The notes under the pieces: generated by a model
Database searches by the model: none
The model's input: the letters and a program-made list of their open reading frames with translations, nothing else
Told to the model about the DNA's origin: nothing
NCBI GenBank assembly: GCA_934254675.1
Contig: CAKQLP010000001.1
Coordinates: 175,123 to 239,122, forward strand
Direction: 5' to 3'
DNA: 64,000 nt
Source of the DNA: an uncultured Alphaproteobacteria bacterium
GTDB lineage: Bacteria > Pseudomonadota > Alphaproteobacteria > RF32 > CAG-239
Part shown: positions 39,921-49,358 of the stretch, one piece after another
How the letters are laid out: the number at the start of each line of letters is the position of its first letter
Numbering within the stretch: position 1 is the first letter of the stretch
Translations under genes and position numbers: made by a program

Positions 39921-40103
39921 GGGATAGGCAATAGTCTGTCTGAGGTGTAGTAGCCTCTTAAACAAGCGTCTGAACAGACGTTAAATACCTTCTAGCGAAA
40001 GCTGGAAGGTAGCAAAATATGCTATATTTATAGCTAATATGCTACACTATTTCTTGTTTAATAGCCTACTAACTTCCAGCTGCTCTAATCAAGCGGCTTT
40101 TTT
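39921..40103 (+). ncRNA. Class 2 structured leader RNA, copy B
   Basis: Same order as the copy at 19.1 kb, with different but complementary bases in several helices. P1 GGATAG 39922-39927 / CTGTCT 39936-39941. P2 GAGG 39942-39945 / CCTC 39954-39957 (copy A: GGGG / CCCC). P3 TTAAACAAG 39958-39966 / CTTGTTTAA 40053-40061 (copy A: TCATAACA / TGTTATGA). P4 CGTCT / AGACG. P5 CCTTCTAGC / GCTGGAAGG. Pseudoknot: P2 loop TAGTAG (39948-39953) with CTACTA (40066-40071). Terminator AGCTGCT / AGCGGCT plus T-run at 40078-40103. Alternative pairing GCTGGAAG (40001-40008) with CTTCCAGC (40073-40080). The pilin ATG is at 40133. Confidence 0.82.
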
Positions 40104-40132
40104 GATGTCATTTTATAACAAAGGAAGCTACT

Positions 40133-40765
40133 ATGAAGCAAAAGCAATCAGGTCGGTCTATGATAGAAATGTTAGGCGTATTGGCTATTGTCGGAGTGCT
40201 GACCGCAGGCGGGGTTGCCGGTTTTAGCAAAGCTCTGTTAACCTATCGTTATAATAAGGCCTTGGCGGAGTGGGACGCTTTGGTAAACGCCGTAACTAAA
40301 TATAAGAGTCAACTGAGAATAAATGATGGTTCGCAAGATATGTTCAGTCTGCTTCCGATTTTTCAAGCGGCGGGCGATTTACCGGATAAAATGGTTGCGA
40401 AAAATCTGCAGGATAAAGATTGTGCGGATTTTAAAGAGACTTGTTATGTTATTGATTCTTTAGGAAATAAAGTTATGGTCCATAATCATAACACAGGGTA
40501 TGTAGGTATCAGAAGCGATAACAACGGTTATGAGACATGCCGTTTATTTTTAAATATTATAAAAGCAAATCACAAGACTATTGATGCTGCGGAATATTAT
40601 ACATCTCGACCTATAGATGTTTTTTATGGAGATTCGAGATGCTCAAAAAGCAATGAAAGTAAATGTGTTAAAAACCTGACAGTTTCACAGATAAGCGAAA
40701 TATGTAAAAGTGATATGATTTCAAGCGGCGCGGGTATGTTTTTAATATTTTGGGATAATTTTTAA
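40133..40765 (+). CDS. Pilin-like protein, short leader, class 2 cassette
   Basis: 210 residues; AAGGAAG lies 5-6 bases before the ATG. MKQKQSG, then RSMIEMLGVLA with Glu at +5, a hydrophobic helix and GGVAGFSKALLTYRYNKAL. The globular half diverges from the 19.3 and 49.4 kb paralogues but ends with cysteines (DCADFKETC, CRLF, SRCSKSNESKCVKN, EICKSD). It is read from the class 2 RNA promoter. It overlaps the convergent sufD gene by 4 bases at its stop. Like the other paralogues it has no assembly genes nearby. Confidence 0.82.
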   Translation: MKQKQSGRSMIEMLGVLAIVGVLTAGGVAGFSKALLTYRYNKALAEWDALVNAVTKYKSQLRINDGSQDMFSLLPIFQAAGDLPDKMVAKNLQDKDCADFKETCYVIDSLGNKVMVHNHNTGYVGIRSDNNGYETCRLFLNIIKANHKTIDAAEYYTSRPIDVFYGDSRCSKSNESKCVKNLTVSQISEICKSDMISSGAGMFLIFWDNF

Positions 40766-42015
40766 CCTTGCAATACTTCTTTGAGCCATTGGCGAATTGT
40801 CTCGTTTTCAACTTTACTAAAAGCTTCGTTTAGGTAAGCTTCAATCAAAATTTGCCGAGCATTTTCCAAAGATATACCACGGGTTTGCATATAAAAAATT
40901 TGCTCTTTATCCAAATCTCCGCTGGTTGCTCCGTGCGAACATTTTACATCATCGGCAAAAATCTCCAATTCCGGCTTGCAATCGACTTCGGCCTCGTCGC
41001 TCAAAAGCAAAGCGCGGTGCAGTTGATACCCCTCAGTTTGCTGTGCGTCTGGAGCTATATGAATTTGTCCTTGAAAAACACCTTTGCTTGCGCCGTCCAA
41101 AACACCTTTAACCAATTGATTAGAAATTGTGTGCGCCGCCAAATGCTTAATATTTGTCGTGATGTCGGAATGCCCGTTTTTATAAAGGCGGTAGGCTCCG
41201 TTAATGTCAGCCTCGGCACCTTCTTGCTGTAACAAAACCGTTGTTTCATTTCTGGCCAAATTACATTCGCCTTGCGCGCAAAACGCCGTATATTTTCCGT
41301 TTTGCCGAATATTCACACTGTTTAAGGCAATATGCACAGCTGCCGAAGATTCTTTCACGCGTTTATAATGTTTAAGTATCGCCCCAGTTCCGATATAAAT
41401 TTCATTAACCATATTGTTAAAATAGAAATTATCTGTTCCAAAGAAATCTTCAAGCAATGTTAACTCGGCTCCACTTTCCAAAACAATCAGATTGCGGACG
41501 TTTTGCCACAGATTCTGCCCGTGCGAATGGTAAGAAAGCAAAAGAGGGGTTTCAATAACGGCATTTCGTTCGGCGACGATAAACAAACCTTGTTCCAAAT
41601 ATGCCGTATTGAGCGCGGCAAACGGAAATTTTTCCATATCAAACGATTTATTAAGATATTTTTGCGCTTCTTTATCATAAATAGCTTCGGCTAAAGTCTT
41701 AACTATTAAACCTTTTGGCAATTCCAGATGTTCAACCTCAGGTTTGCCGTTGCAAAACGAAACATTTATAACCGAAAACGGCAATTTTTCGACTTTTGAG
41801 CAATGACAAGCGCCGTTGCAAGCGCACTCGTGCGATTTGTTGTCAATAGTCAGCCCGTCTAACGCAGTTTCATTAAAATAAGAATACTTCCAAGCCTCTG
41901 TTTTAGCCTTAGGAAACCCCAGTTTTTTGAAAGCAGTTAAACCTTTTTCATGCAGACCGGCCAACCACGGAATATCATCACCCCAAAGCTCTATATTTTG
42001 CTGTGTTAAACTCAT
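40762..42015 (-). CDS. sufD: Fe-S cluster assembly protein SufD
   Basis: Scaffold partner of SufB in SufBC2D. 417 residues. The family C-terminal block VKCSHGATSGDLDKEQIFYMQTRGISLENARQILIEAYLNE is intact, and the beta-helix core region LLSYHSHGQNLWQNVRNLIVLESGAELTLLEDF is recognisable. It directly follows sufC (stop 42016, start 42015) and ends the sufBCD operon. The usual downstream desulfurase sufS is not adjacent. Confidence 0.94.
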   Translation of the reverse strand: MSLTQQNIELWGDDIPWLAGLHEKGLTAFKKLGFPKAKTEAWKYSYFNETALDGLTIDNKSHECACNGACHCSKVEKLPFSVINVSFCNGKPEVEHLELPKGLIVKTLAEAIYDKEAQKYLNKSFDMEKFPFAALNTAYLEQGLFIVAERNAVIETPLLLSYHSHGQNLWQNVRNLIVLESGAELTLLEDFFGTDNFYFNNMVNEIYIGTGAILKHYKRVKESSAAVHIALNSVNIRQNGKYTAFCAQGECNLARNETTVLLQQEGAEADINGAYRLYKNGHSDITTNIKHLAAHTISNQLVKGVLDGASKGVFQGQIHIAPDAQQTEGYQLHRALLLSDEAEVDCKPELEIFADDVKCSHGATSGDLDKEQIFYMQTRGISLENARQILIEAYLNEAFSKVENETIRQWLKEVLQG

Positions 42016-42774
42016 TTAAGCCGCCTTTATAAAAGGAGTGTAGCCGTTGTTTTCTATTTCTTGCGCCAAAGACATATCACCGGAACAAACAATATGTCCG
42101 TCGGCGTAAACGTGTACAAAATCAGGTTGCAGATAAGTCAAAAGTTTCATGTGATGGGTGATAACCAAGAGAGACGTTTCTTTGGTTCGCAACTTATTGA
42201 CACTTTCCGCCACTATTTTTATGGCATCGACATCCAATCCGGAATCCGTTTCATCTAAAATAGCCAAACTCGGCTCCAACAGGCTCATTTGCAAAGCCTC
42301 CAAACGCTTCTTTTCACCTCCGGAAAAACCGACATTCATTTCACGCTTTAACATTTCACCATTAATGTTTAATTCTTTGGCTTTGCTACGCAAAAGTTTC
42401 AAAAACTCTGCCGCGTCAAGTTCGTTTAAGCCCTGAAACTTGCGTTTGGCGTTGACAGCGTGTTTCAAAAAACTGCTGCAACTGACACCATTAATGGCAA
42501 CCGGTGCCTGCATACTCAAAAACAGACCGAGCCAAGAACGCTCTTCCGGTTTTAATTCCAATAAATTTTGTCCCTTGAATGTCACACGACCCGAAGTTAC
42601 CTCATAATCTGGTTTGCCGGTCAAAACATAAGAAAGAGTGGATTTTCCCGCCCCGTTTGGTCCCATCAAAGCGTGCACTTCACCTTTGTTTATGCAAAGA
42701 TTTAAGTTTTTGACAATTTCTTTTTCTGGCACACGGGCGCACAGATTTTTAATTTCAAGCAAAGTATCTGACAT
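42016..42774 (-). CDS. sufC: Fe-S cluster assembly ATPase SufC
   Basis: ABC-type ATPase that powers SufBC2D. 252 residues. It has Walker A ALMGPNGAGKSTLSYVL, signature GFSGGEKKRLEALQM and Walker B AILDETDSGLDVDAIKIVAE. The last is the SufC-specific DETDSGLD form. It lies between sufB (17 bases upstream) and sufD (adjacent) and is certainly co-transcribed. Confidence 0.97.
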   Translation of the reverse strand: MSDTLLEIKNLCARVPEKEIVKNLNLCINKGEVHALMGPNGAGKSTLSYVLTGKPDYEVTSGRVTFKGQNLLELKPEERSWLGLFLSMQAPVAINGVSCSSFLKHAVNAKRKFQGLNELDAAEFLKLLRSKAKELNINGEMLKREMNVGFSGGEKKRLEALQMSLLEPSLAILDETDSGLDVDAIKIVAESVNKLRTKETSLLVITHHMKLLTYLQPDFVHVYADGHIVCSGDMSLAQEIENNGYTPFIKAA

Positions 42775-42791
42775 GTTTTTTCCTTTGTTAT

Positions 42792-44234
42792 CTATCCAAC
42801 TCCGCCTTCAAGGCTAATATTTATAAGTTTAGCCGCTTCTATGGCAAATTCCATAGGCAAGTGTTGCATAACTTCTTTACAGAAACCATTTACAATCAGT
42901 CCGATGGCTTCTTCTTCACTAATGCCGCGTTGTCGGCAATAAAACAACTGCTCGTCGCTGATTTTGGAAGTGGTGGCTTCGTGTTCCAAAACCGCTGATT
43001 TGTTTTTATTGGTAATATACGGAACGGTGTGCGAGCCGCAAGTCGAACCAATCAGTAAACTGTCGCATTGCGAATAGTTACGGGCGTTGTCGGCGTTTTT
43101 GGCAACAGCCACCAAGCCGCGATAAGTTTGATTGGAACAACCGGCGGAAATTCCTTTGGAAATAATTTTAGACTTAGTGTTTTTACCCAAATGAATCATT
43201 TTAGTTCCGGTATCAGCTTGCTGATGGTTGTTGGTAATGGCCACAGAATAAAATTCGCCGCAGGAATTATCTCCTTCCAACACGCAAGACGGATATTTCC
43301 AAGTAACGGCCGAACCGGTTTCAACCTGTGTCCACGAAATTTTGGCGTTATGTCCACGGCAAGCCGCCCGTTTCGTCACAAAATTATAAACACCGCCGTT
43401 GCCATCTTTATCTCCGGGATACCAGTTTTGTACAGTAGAATATTTGACTTCGGCATTGTTTAATACCACAATTTCCACAATGGCGGCGTGAAGTTGATTT
43501 TCATCACGTTGCGGAGCGGTGCAACCTTCCAAATATGAAACATAACTATCGTCTTCGGCAATAATTAAAGTGCGTTCAAATTGACCGGTGTTTTTAGCGT
43601 TAATCCGAAAATATGTGGAAAGTTCCATCGGACAAGTCACACCTTTGGGAATATACACAAACGAACCATCGGTAAAAACTGCGGAATTTAAGCAGGCAAA
43701 AAAGTTGTCGGTATATGGAACAACCGAACCTAAATATTTTTGCACCAAATCCGGATATTCTTTAACGGCTTCGGAAATCGAACAAAAAATAATGCCTTTG
43801 TCGGCCAAGCGGGCGCGATAGGTGGTAGCCACGGATACGCTGTCAAACACGGCATCAACAGCCACGCCGGCTAAAATCTCTTGTTCTTTTAAAGGAATTC
43901 CCAAGCGGTTGTAAGTGTCCAAAAGATTTTTATCCACTTCGGCAAGACTTTGCGGTTTAGCTTTTTGCACCGGTGCGGCATAATAGCTCAAGCTTTGATA
44001 ATCTATTTTGTCATAAACCAATTTTGCCCACTGCGGTTCGCTCATTGTCAACCAGTGTCTATAAGCTTTCAAACGGCGTTCCAACAACCATTCTGGCTCG
44101 TTTTTTTTGGCTGAAATCAAACGGATAATGTCTTCATTCAGACCTTTTGGAGCGGTGTCTGCCTCAATGTCGGTAACAAAGCCGTATTTATATTTGTTGC
44201 CGCTAAAGTCTTCTATTTCTGGTTTTTCCGCCAC
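42792..44234 (-). CDS. sufB: Fe-S cluster assembly scaffold SufB
   Basis: 480 residues. SufB holds the nascent cluster. It shows KGVTCPMELSTYFRINAKNTGQFERTLIIAED, YLEGCTAPQRDENQLHAAIVEI, NWYPGDKDGNGGVYNFVTKR, and the closing GSTCGSHTVPYI with EATTSKISDEQLFYCRQRGI. It is the first gene of sufBCD. No IscR-type regulator or sufE/sufS is beside it, so the rest of the pathway must be elsewhere. Confidence 0.96.
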   Translation of the reverse strand: MAEKPEIEDFSGNKYKYGFVTDIEADTAPKGLNEDIIRLISAKKNEPEWLLERRLKAYRHWLTMSEPQWAKLVYDKIDYQSLSYYAAPVQKAKPQSLAEVDKNLLDTYNRLGIPLKEQEILAGVAVDAVFDSVSVATTYRARLADKGIIFCSISEAVKEYPDLVQKYLGSVVPYTDNFFACLNSAVFTDGSFVYIPKGVTCPMELSTYFRINAKNTGQFERTLIIAEDDSYVSYLEGCTAPQRDENQLHAAIVEIVVLNNAEVKYSTVQNWYPGDKDGNGGVYNFVTKRAACRGHNAKISWTQVETGSAVTWKYPSCVLEGDNSCGEFYSVAITNNHQQADTGTKMIHLGKNTKSKIISKGISAGCSNQTYRGLVAVAKNADNARNYSQCDSLLIGSTCGSHTVPYITNKNKSAVLEHEATTSKISDEQLFYCRQRGISEEEAIGLIVNGFCKEVMQHLPMEFAIEAAKLINISLEGGVG

Positions 44235-44363
44235 TTTTTACCAATCCTTTATTTTTTTCTAAAACTGACGTATCATATGCAAAATGCGTAAAAAAATCAA
44301 CACTTGTTTACTTAATATTTATTTATTTTGGTTAAACTTGCAAGAAGTGGAAAAGGAATAAAA

Positions 44364-45386
44364 ATGATTTATGTGCTTTTAGTTCTGGTTGTGGCTTTGT
44401 TTATTTATGCGTTGTTATTGCAAATAAAATTGCATGAAATGACAGAATTGGTGCAAGAAAGCAATATCTTGACGGCGACCGAAGAAACGCGTTTAAAACA
44501 ATCATATTATCTTAAATTTAATGTGGATAAAGATTTTAACGTGACACAGGTTAACGGAGACACGCTAAATTACGGCGGCTATAAACGGGAAGATATTGTT
44601 GGAAAAAGTGTGTTGGGAACATTGTTGGAAAATGCGCCGTCTAATCGAGAAATGTTGGAAGAAAGTTTTCGGCAACTGAAAAAGAAAAAACGTATTATTT
44701 CTTCAGAACAGGTTTTACAAAAGGCGGATGGTGGTAAAATTCCGGTTCTGTTGAGAGCGCGACCGATTTTAAATGAATTGTTGCAATGTCGGGGAATTAG
44801 CTTTTGGGGCTATCCGTTAAAACAACAGTTGAATTTGGAAAAGCAATTAAAGCTGGTGCAAGAAAAAGACCAGTTGATTGGTGATATTTTAAATGCTGAA
44901 AGTTTTTACGATTATTTAAATAGACGAGTAAAAATTTGCAATCGTTATAATAAGCCTCTGCTGTTAATAGTGGTGGAATTGGCGGATATCTATAATTTTG
45001 TAAACAAAGGATTTAGCTTTGAAACCGGAGACAAATTATTGCGCCTTGCCGCGGATTCTTGTATTGAGTGCACGGGAAAGGATGCCAAAATCGGACGCTT
45101 TGAGCATACTAAAATTGGTATTATTTTAGAGAATTTTGAAAAGAAAGATATTGCGGAATTGACCCAAACTCTGTGGGAGAGCCTGATTGCAAATATTCGC
45201 AAGTTGAATGTTGATAAGGCTAATGCCGGAATGATAGGCATTTATTATTGCTGTCGCAAAAAAAATGATGAGGCCGAGAATATGTTGTCAAGAACCAGAA
45301 AATATTTGGGCAACAGTTTGGCGATACATCGTTATGGAATAGGTACCCGTGATAAAATGGCTGATTTAAAAAAGGATAAAAATTGA
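44364..45386 (+). CDS. Membrane-anchored PAS protein with degenerate GGDEF-like domain
   Basis: 340 residues from the ATG at 44364, preceded by AAGGAATAAAA; an upstream start adds a non-conserved tail. It has one N-terminal membrane helix (MIYVLLVLVVALFIYALLLQ), a PAS-like segment (about 45-150: YYLKFNVDKDFNVTQVNGDTL, GYKREDIVGKSVLGTLL, then IPVLLRARPILN), and a C-terminal domain of diguanylate cyclase shape (KPLLLIVVELADIYNF...GDKLLRLAAD). At the GGDEF position the sequence is IGRFEHTKIGIIL, so the catalytic signature is missing. A sensory, nucleotide-binding or structural role is more likely than c-di-GMP synthesis. It overlaps the NlpD-like gene by 4 bases. Confidence 0.8.
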   Translation: MIYVLLVLVVALFIYALLLQIKLHEMTELVQESNILTATEETRLKQSYYLKFNVDKDFNVTQVNGDTLNYGGYKREDIVGKSVLGTLLENAPSNREMLEESFRQLKKKKRIISSEQVLQKADGGKIPVLLRARPILNELLQCRGISFWGYPLKQQLNLEKQLKLVQEKDQLIGDILNAESFYDYLNRRVKICNRYNKPLLLIVVELADIYNFVNKGFSFETGDKLLRLAADSCIECTGKDAKIGRFEHTKIGIILENFEKKDIAELTQTLWESLIANIRKLNVDKANAGMIGIYYCCRKKNDEAENMLSRTRKYLGNSLAIHRYGIGTRDKMADLKKDKN

Positions 45387-46276
45387 GAAAAGGTCTGTGC
45401 ATAGCGGTTTTGTTGTTTAGCTTGACAGGCTGTGTCGGGCAAGGCTGGATATGGAACGGCTGGGGATCATCTGACAGTGTTGTTGTTCAGCGCGGGGACA
45501 CCTTATATAGCATTTCCAGACGTTATGGCGTACCATTAAAAGACTTGATAAATACAAATAATTTAAGTGCGCCGTACACGTTGCGCGTGGGACAAAAGCT
45601 TCGTTTGCCGACTAAGCAATATCATACGGTGCAAAGAGGGGACACTTTATATAGTATTTCTCGCCAATATAATGTGGATGTCACGTCGTTAAGTCGTGTC
45701 AATAATTTGCAAACGCCGTATTCTCTAAATGTTGGAGATAGGCTTGTGTTGCCGGCGTCGGTTGGAAATGTTTCAACCATAAATTCTGCCGGTTCCGGTC
45801 AATCGTCTTCGGTAAAAACAACATACTCTGCGCCGCAAATGACATACACTCCGGCAAAATCGGCGCCGGTAACAGACAGCTATGTCGCGCCGAAAGCCCG
45901 TAAAACCAAGTTTGATTGGCCTGTAAAAGGCACAATTATTTCCGGTTACGGCAATTTAGGCAGCGGTCGCAAAAATGACGGCATAAATATAAAAGCCGCG
46001 TTGGAAACCAATGTAAAAGCGGCGGATAACGGAACAGTAGCCTATGCCGGAAACGAACTTAAAGGATTTGGAAATCTGATTTTAATAAAACATAACGACG
46101 GCTGGATAACCGCTTATGCGCATAATGACCGTTTGTTTGTTAAAAAAGGCCAAAAGGTGCGCAGAGGCGAAAAAATAGCAACCGTCGGCAGTACCGGAAG
46201 TGTGACAACACCACAGTTGCATTTTGAAGTTCGTTCGGGTAAAAAAGCGGTTAATCCGCGCCCATACCTTCCTTAA
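45383..46276 (+). CDS. nlpD: NlpD-like lipoprotein: two LysM domains and degenerate LytM/M23 domain
   Basis: 297 residues, starting TTG at 45383 inside the previous stop, with AAGGAT 7 bases upstream. Lipobox LTGC. Two LysM repeats (about 33-77 and 80-125) have the shared core VQRGDTLYSISR.Y.V. The M23/LytM domain (about 175-297) has FDWPVKGTIISGYG, NDGINIKA, GNLILIKHNDGWITAYAHN and PQLHFEVRSGKKAVNPRPYLP. The zinc-binding HxxxD and HxH positions are changed (N.G.N and QLH), as in E. coli NlpD. That fits a non-catalytic activator of cell-wall amidases at division. It is coupled to the PAS gene and just upstream of yajC-secDF. Confidence 0.88.
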   Translation: MRKGLCIAVLLFSLTGCVGQGWIWNGWGSSDSVVVQRGDTLYSISRRYGVPLKDLINTNNLSAPYTLRVGQKLRLPTKQYHTVQRGDTLYSISRQYNVDVTSLSRVNNLQTPYSLNVGDRLVLPASVGNVSTINSAGSGQSSSVKTTYSAPQMTYTPAKSAPVTDSYVAPKARKTKFDWPVKGTIISGYGNLGSGRKNDGINIKAALETNVKAADNGTVAYAGNELKGFGNLILIKHNDGWITAYAHNDRLFVKKGQKVRRGEKIATVGSTGSVTTPQLHFEVRSGKKAVNPRPYLP

Positions 46277-46373
46277 AAAGTAAAAATCTCGTTAATAACT
46301 TGAAATTTTAGTTTTTTCTCATAACAAATTGATGTAAAGCTAAAACATAAATTTATGTGAAAGGAGAAAAAAT

Positions 46374-46739
46374 ATGCTGATTAGCGAGGCTTTTGCTTCA
46401 GTCGGAGAAGCTGGAGTGCAAAGCGGTTCAATGGCTGTAACATTGACACAGCTTGGTTTGATTTTAATAATTTTTTACTTTTTCCTCATTCGTCCGCAAA
46501 CTAAAAAAATTAAAGAGCATACGGCTATGGCGGAAGGGTTGAAAGTTGGTGATAAAGTTTTAACAAGCGGTGGCATATATGGCCGAATTACAAAATTGAA
46601 TGGTATGGAAGTTACCGTTGAAATAGCGGCAGGTGTCAATGTTGTTGTTGAACGTATGACAATTAGTAGTGTTGTTGCTCCCGAAAATAAGAAAAGTGAA
46701 GCAAAAACATCTAAAACAAAAGATAAAAAAACAAAATAA
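46374..46739 (+). CDS. yajC: Preprotein translocase subunit YajC
   Basis: 121 residues; AAGGAG precedes the ATG. It has one membrane helix (VTLTQLGLILIIFYFFLIRPQ) and the YajC motif IRPQTKKIKEHTAMAEGLKVGDKVLTSGGIYG. YajC associates with SecDF-YidC in the inner membrane. secD starts 13 bases after its stop. Confidence 0.95.
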   Translation: MLISEAFASVGEAGVQSGSMAVTLTQLGLILIIFYFFLIRPQTKKIKEHTAMAEGLKVGDKVLTSGGIYGRITKLNGMEVTVEIAAGVNVVVERMTISSVVAPENKKSEAKTSKTKDKKTK

Positions 46740-46751
46740 AAGGAAAAACAG

Positions 46752-48302
46752 ATGTACAAGTTATCTCTGCAAAGAATTTTAATTATCATCGGCATTTGTC
46801 TTGTCGGTGTGTTTTTTGCGATTCCAAATATAATTCCCAATCAGCAGAATTTGCCAAAATGGTGGCAGCCTGTTAGTCTTGGGTTGGATTTACAAGGCGG
46901 TTCAAGTTTGCTTTTACAAGTAAAAATGGATGATGTTTTGAAAGATAAAATGGGCACGTTGGAAGATTCTGTGCGCCAATCTTTGCGTGAACATAAAATC
47001 CGTTACCAAGATTTGAAATCTTCTGATAAAGGGGTTTTTGTAAAAATTTCTGATTATGCCGCACGGGATAAGGCTAAAGAAGCTTTTCGCAAATTGGATC
47101 AAGGTCTGGAAGTCAGTGATGATGCCAATGGTGAAGGTTTGGTGACAATTGCTTATAATGAACAGGCAATTAATGCCCTTAAATATCAGGTTATAGACCA
47201 ATCAATCGGCATTGTGCGTCGCCGTATTGATGAACTTGGAACAAAAGAGCCTAGCATTCAAGGACAAGGAACTGACCGTATTTTGGTTCAGCTTCCTGGT
47301 GTGCAAAATCCGGAAAGCGTAAAAATCTTGTTGGGAAAAACAGCCAAAATGTCTTTCCATTTAGTGGATGAGACAACAAGTGTTGCTCAGGCAAAGCGCG
47401 GAAAAATAAGCAAAACTTCTCGCGTGATGAATGGTTCTGAAGGTGAGCAGTATGTTGTAATTAAAAAGCCTGTGGTCGGCGGTGAAAATTTGACGGATGC
47501 CCGTGTTTCTTTTTCTGAGGGAAGACCGGTGGTAAGCTTTCGTTTTAATACGTTAGGCGGTCGTAAATTTGGTGAAGTAACCGGAAGTCATATTGGTGAA
47601 AGATTGGCCATTGTTTTGGATAATGAAGTTATTTCTGCTCCAACAATTCAAAGTGCTATTACCGGCGGTAGCGGTATTATTACCGGTAATTTTACCACTA
47701 AAACAGCTAATGATTTGGCATTGCTTTTGCGTTCTGGTGCTTTGCCGGCTCCGTTAGAAGTTATGGAAGAAAGAACCGTTGGTGCGGGATTGGGCGCGGA
47801 TTCCATTCATGATGGCGTGGTTGCCTCTATTGTTGGTTTAGTCGCGGTTGTTTTGTTTATGGTGATGGCTTATGGCTTGTTTGGCGTAATGGTTGATATC
47901 ACTGTGTTGCTTAATATTGTTTTGATGTTAGGTATTATGAGTTTTATGGGAACAACCTTAACCCTTCCGGGAATTGCCGGTATCATTTTGACAATGGGAA
48001 TGGCGGTTGATGCCAATATCTTGATTTTTGAGCGTATGCGTGAAGAAGTAAACAAAGGACGCTCGATTCGCGATGCTATCACATTGGGCTTTACTGAAGC
48101 CTATCGGACAATTGTCGATTCGAATTTAACAACGATGGTTGCCGGATTTGTGTTGTTTTATTTTGGTAGCGGTCCGGTCAGAGGTTTTGCCGTAACATTG
48201 ATTATTGGTATTATCACATCAATGTTTACTTCGGTAACTGTCAGCCGTTTGTTGGTAGAAGCTTGGATGGCTAAGTTTAAACCGACTAAACTTCCACTTT
48301 AA
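46752..48302 (+). CDS. secD: Protein translocase subunit SecD
   Basis: 516 residues. SecD and SecF use the proton-motive force to help release exported proteins on the periplasmic side. GLDLQGGSSLLLQV opens the large periplasmic domain, which continues with DQSIGIVRRRIDELGTKEPSIQ. The six-helix membrane domain reads VGAGLGADSIHDGVVASIVGLV, GIAGIILTMGMAVDANILIFER and GFTEAYRTIVDSNLTT. AAAGGAAAAAC precedes the ATG. It is followed by secF after 17 bases. Confidence 0.97.
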   Translation: MYKLSLQRILIIIGICLVGVFFAIPNIIPNQQNLPKWWQPVSLGLDLQGGSSLLLQVKMDDVLKDKMGTLEDSVRQSLREHKIRYQDLKSSDKGVFVKISDYAARDKAKEAFRKLDQGLEVSDDANGEGLVTIAYNEQAINALKYQVIDQSIGIVRRRIDELGTKEPSIQGQGTDRILVQLPGVQNPESVKILLGKTAKMSFHLVDETTSVAQAKRGKISKTSRVMNGSEGEQYVVIKKPVVGGENLTDARVSFSEGRPVVSFRFNTLGGRKFGEVTGSHIGERLAIVLDNEVISAPTIQSAITGGSGIITGNFTTKTANDLALLLRSGALPAPLEVMEERTVGAGLGADSIHDGVVASIVGLVAVVLFMVMAYGLFGVMVDITVLLNIVLMLGIMSFMGTTLTLPGIAGIILTMGMAVDANILIFERMREEVNKGRSIRDAITLGFTEAYRTIVDSNLTTMVAGFVLFYFGSGPVRGFAVTLIIGIITSMFTSVTVSRLLVEAWMAKFKPTKLPL

Positions 48303-48319
48303 GATAAGGATAATAAAAA

Positions 48320-49258
48320 ATGAAAATATTTAGTTGGATTATCAAAGATACAAGTATTGATTTTTTAGGCTATCGTAAAATTGCCTATACCATAACAGCT
48401 TTGTTACTTATAGCGTCGGTTGTTAGTGTCGCTGTGCGTGGTTTTAATTATGGTATTGATTTTTCCGGTGGCGTACTGATAGAGGTTAAAAGCAAAAATG
48501 GTCCAATTGACGTGGATAAAGTCCGCAATGAATTAGATACGCTGAATTTGGATGAGTTGAATTTGCAATCTTTTGGCGATGCCAGAGATGAATTGATGAT
48601 TAGAGCGCAAGCCAATAATGCCGATGAAGAAAGTCAGCGCCTAGCGGTTAAACAAATCAAGGAAATGCTCGATAACGATTTCACCTTTGAAAGAATTGAA
48701 TCGGTAGGACCTCAAGTTGGCGATGAATTGAAGCTTTCCGGTGTGTTGGCTTCGGTGTTTGCCATGCTGGCTATCAGCCTTTATATTTGGTTCCGTTTTG
48801 AATGGAAGTTTGCTGTTGGTGCGTTAATCGGATTGTTCCATGATTTGATTATCACGGTGGGCTTGGTTTCTATTTTCCATTTGGATTTTAGTTTGACGAC
48901 AATTGCTGCCATTTTGACTTTAGCAGGTTATTCGGTAAATGATACGGTTGTAACCTATGATCGTGTGCGAGAAAATTTGCAAAAGTATAAAAAAATGCCG
49001 CAATATGATTTGTTAAACAAAAGTGTTAACGATATTTTTTCTCGCACGATTTTGACGGGTATCACCACCTTTTTAGCATCTGTCGCTTTATTGGTGTTTG
49101 GCGGTGACGCTTTGCGTAGCTTTGCCTTTGTGATTACTGTGGGTATTTTGATTGGAACATTTTCATCAATTTTTATCTGCGTGCCGGTTATCAATATATT
49201 TGATTTGCGGGCAACGCCGGATGAAAAAGATGTTAATCCATTTGGCAATGTTCAATAA
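48320..49258 (+). CDS. secF: Protein translocase subunit SecF
   Basis: 312 residues. It has GIDFSGGVLIEVKSKNG near the front, ESVGPQVGDELKLSGVLAS, GLFHDLIITVGLVSIF, TIAAILTLAGYSVNDTVVTYDRVREN and SRTILTGITTF. It pairs with SecD. The operon yajC-secD-secF ends at the terminator at 49277-49310. Confidence 0.96.
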   Translation: MKIFSWIIKDTSIDFLGYRKIAYTITALLLIASVVSVAVRGFNYGIDFSGGVLIEVKSKNGPIDVDKVRNELDTLNLDELNLQSFGDARDELMIRAQANNADEESQRLAVKQIKEMLDNDFTFERIESVGPQVGDELKLSGVLASVFAMLAISLYIWFRFEWKFAVGALIGLFHDLIITVGLVSIFHLDFSLTTIAAILTLAGYSVNDTVVTYDRVRENLQKYKKMPQYDLLNKSVNDIFSRTILTGITTFLASVALLVFGGDALRSFAFVITVGILIGTFSSIFICVPVINIFDLRATPDEKDVNPFGNVQ

Positions 49259-49276
49259 GAGAATATCTGTTTAGTT

Positions 49277-49310
49277 AAAAAAGGATAGTTCATTATGAAC
49301 TATCCTTTTT
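49277..49310 (+). terminator. Terminator of yajC-secDF
   Basis: AAGGATAGTTC / GAACTATCCTT around ATTAT, with A-run before and T-run after; usable from both sides. Confidence 0.9.
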
Positions 49311-49358
49311 GTTAAGTGAAGATTTTGAAAAAGTGTAAACTATGTTTTTTAAATAAGA

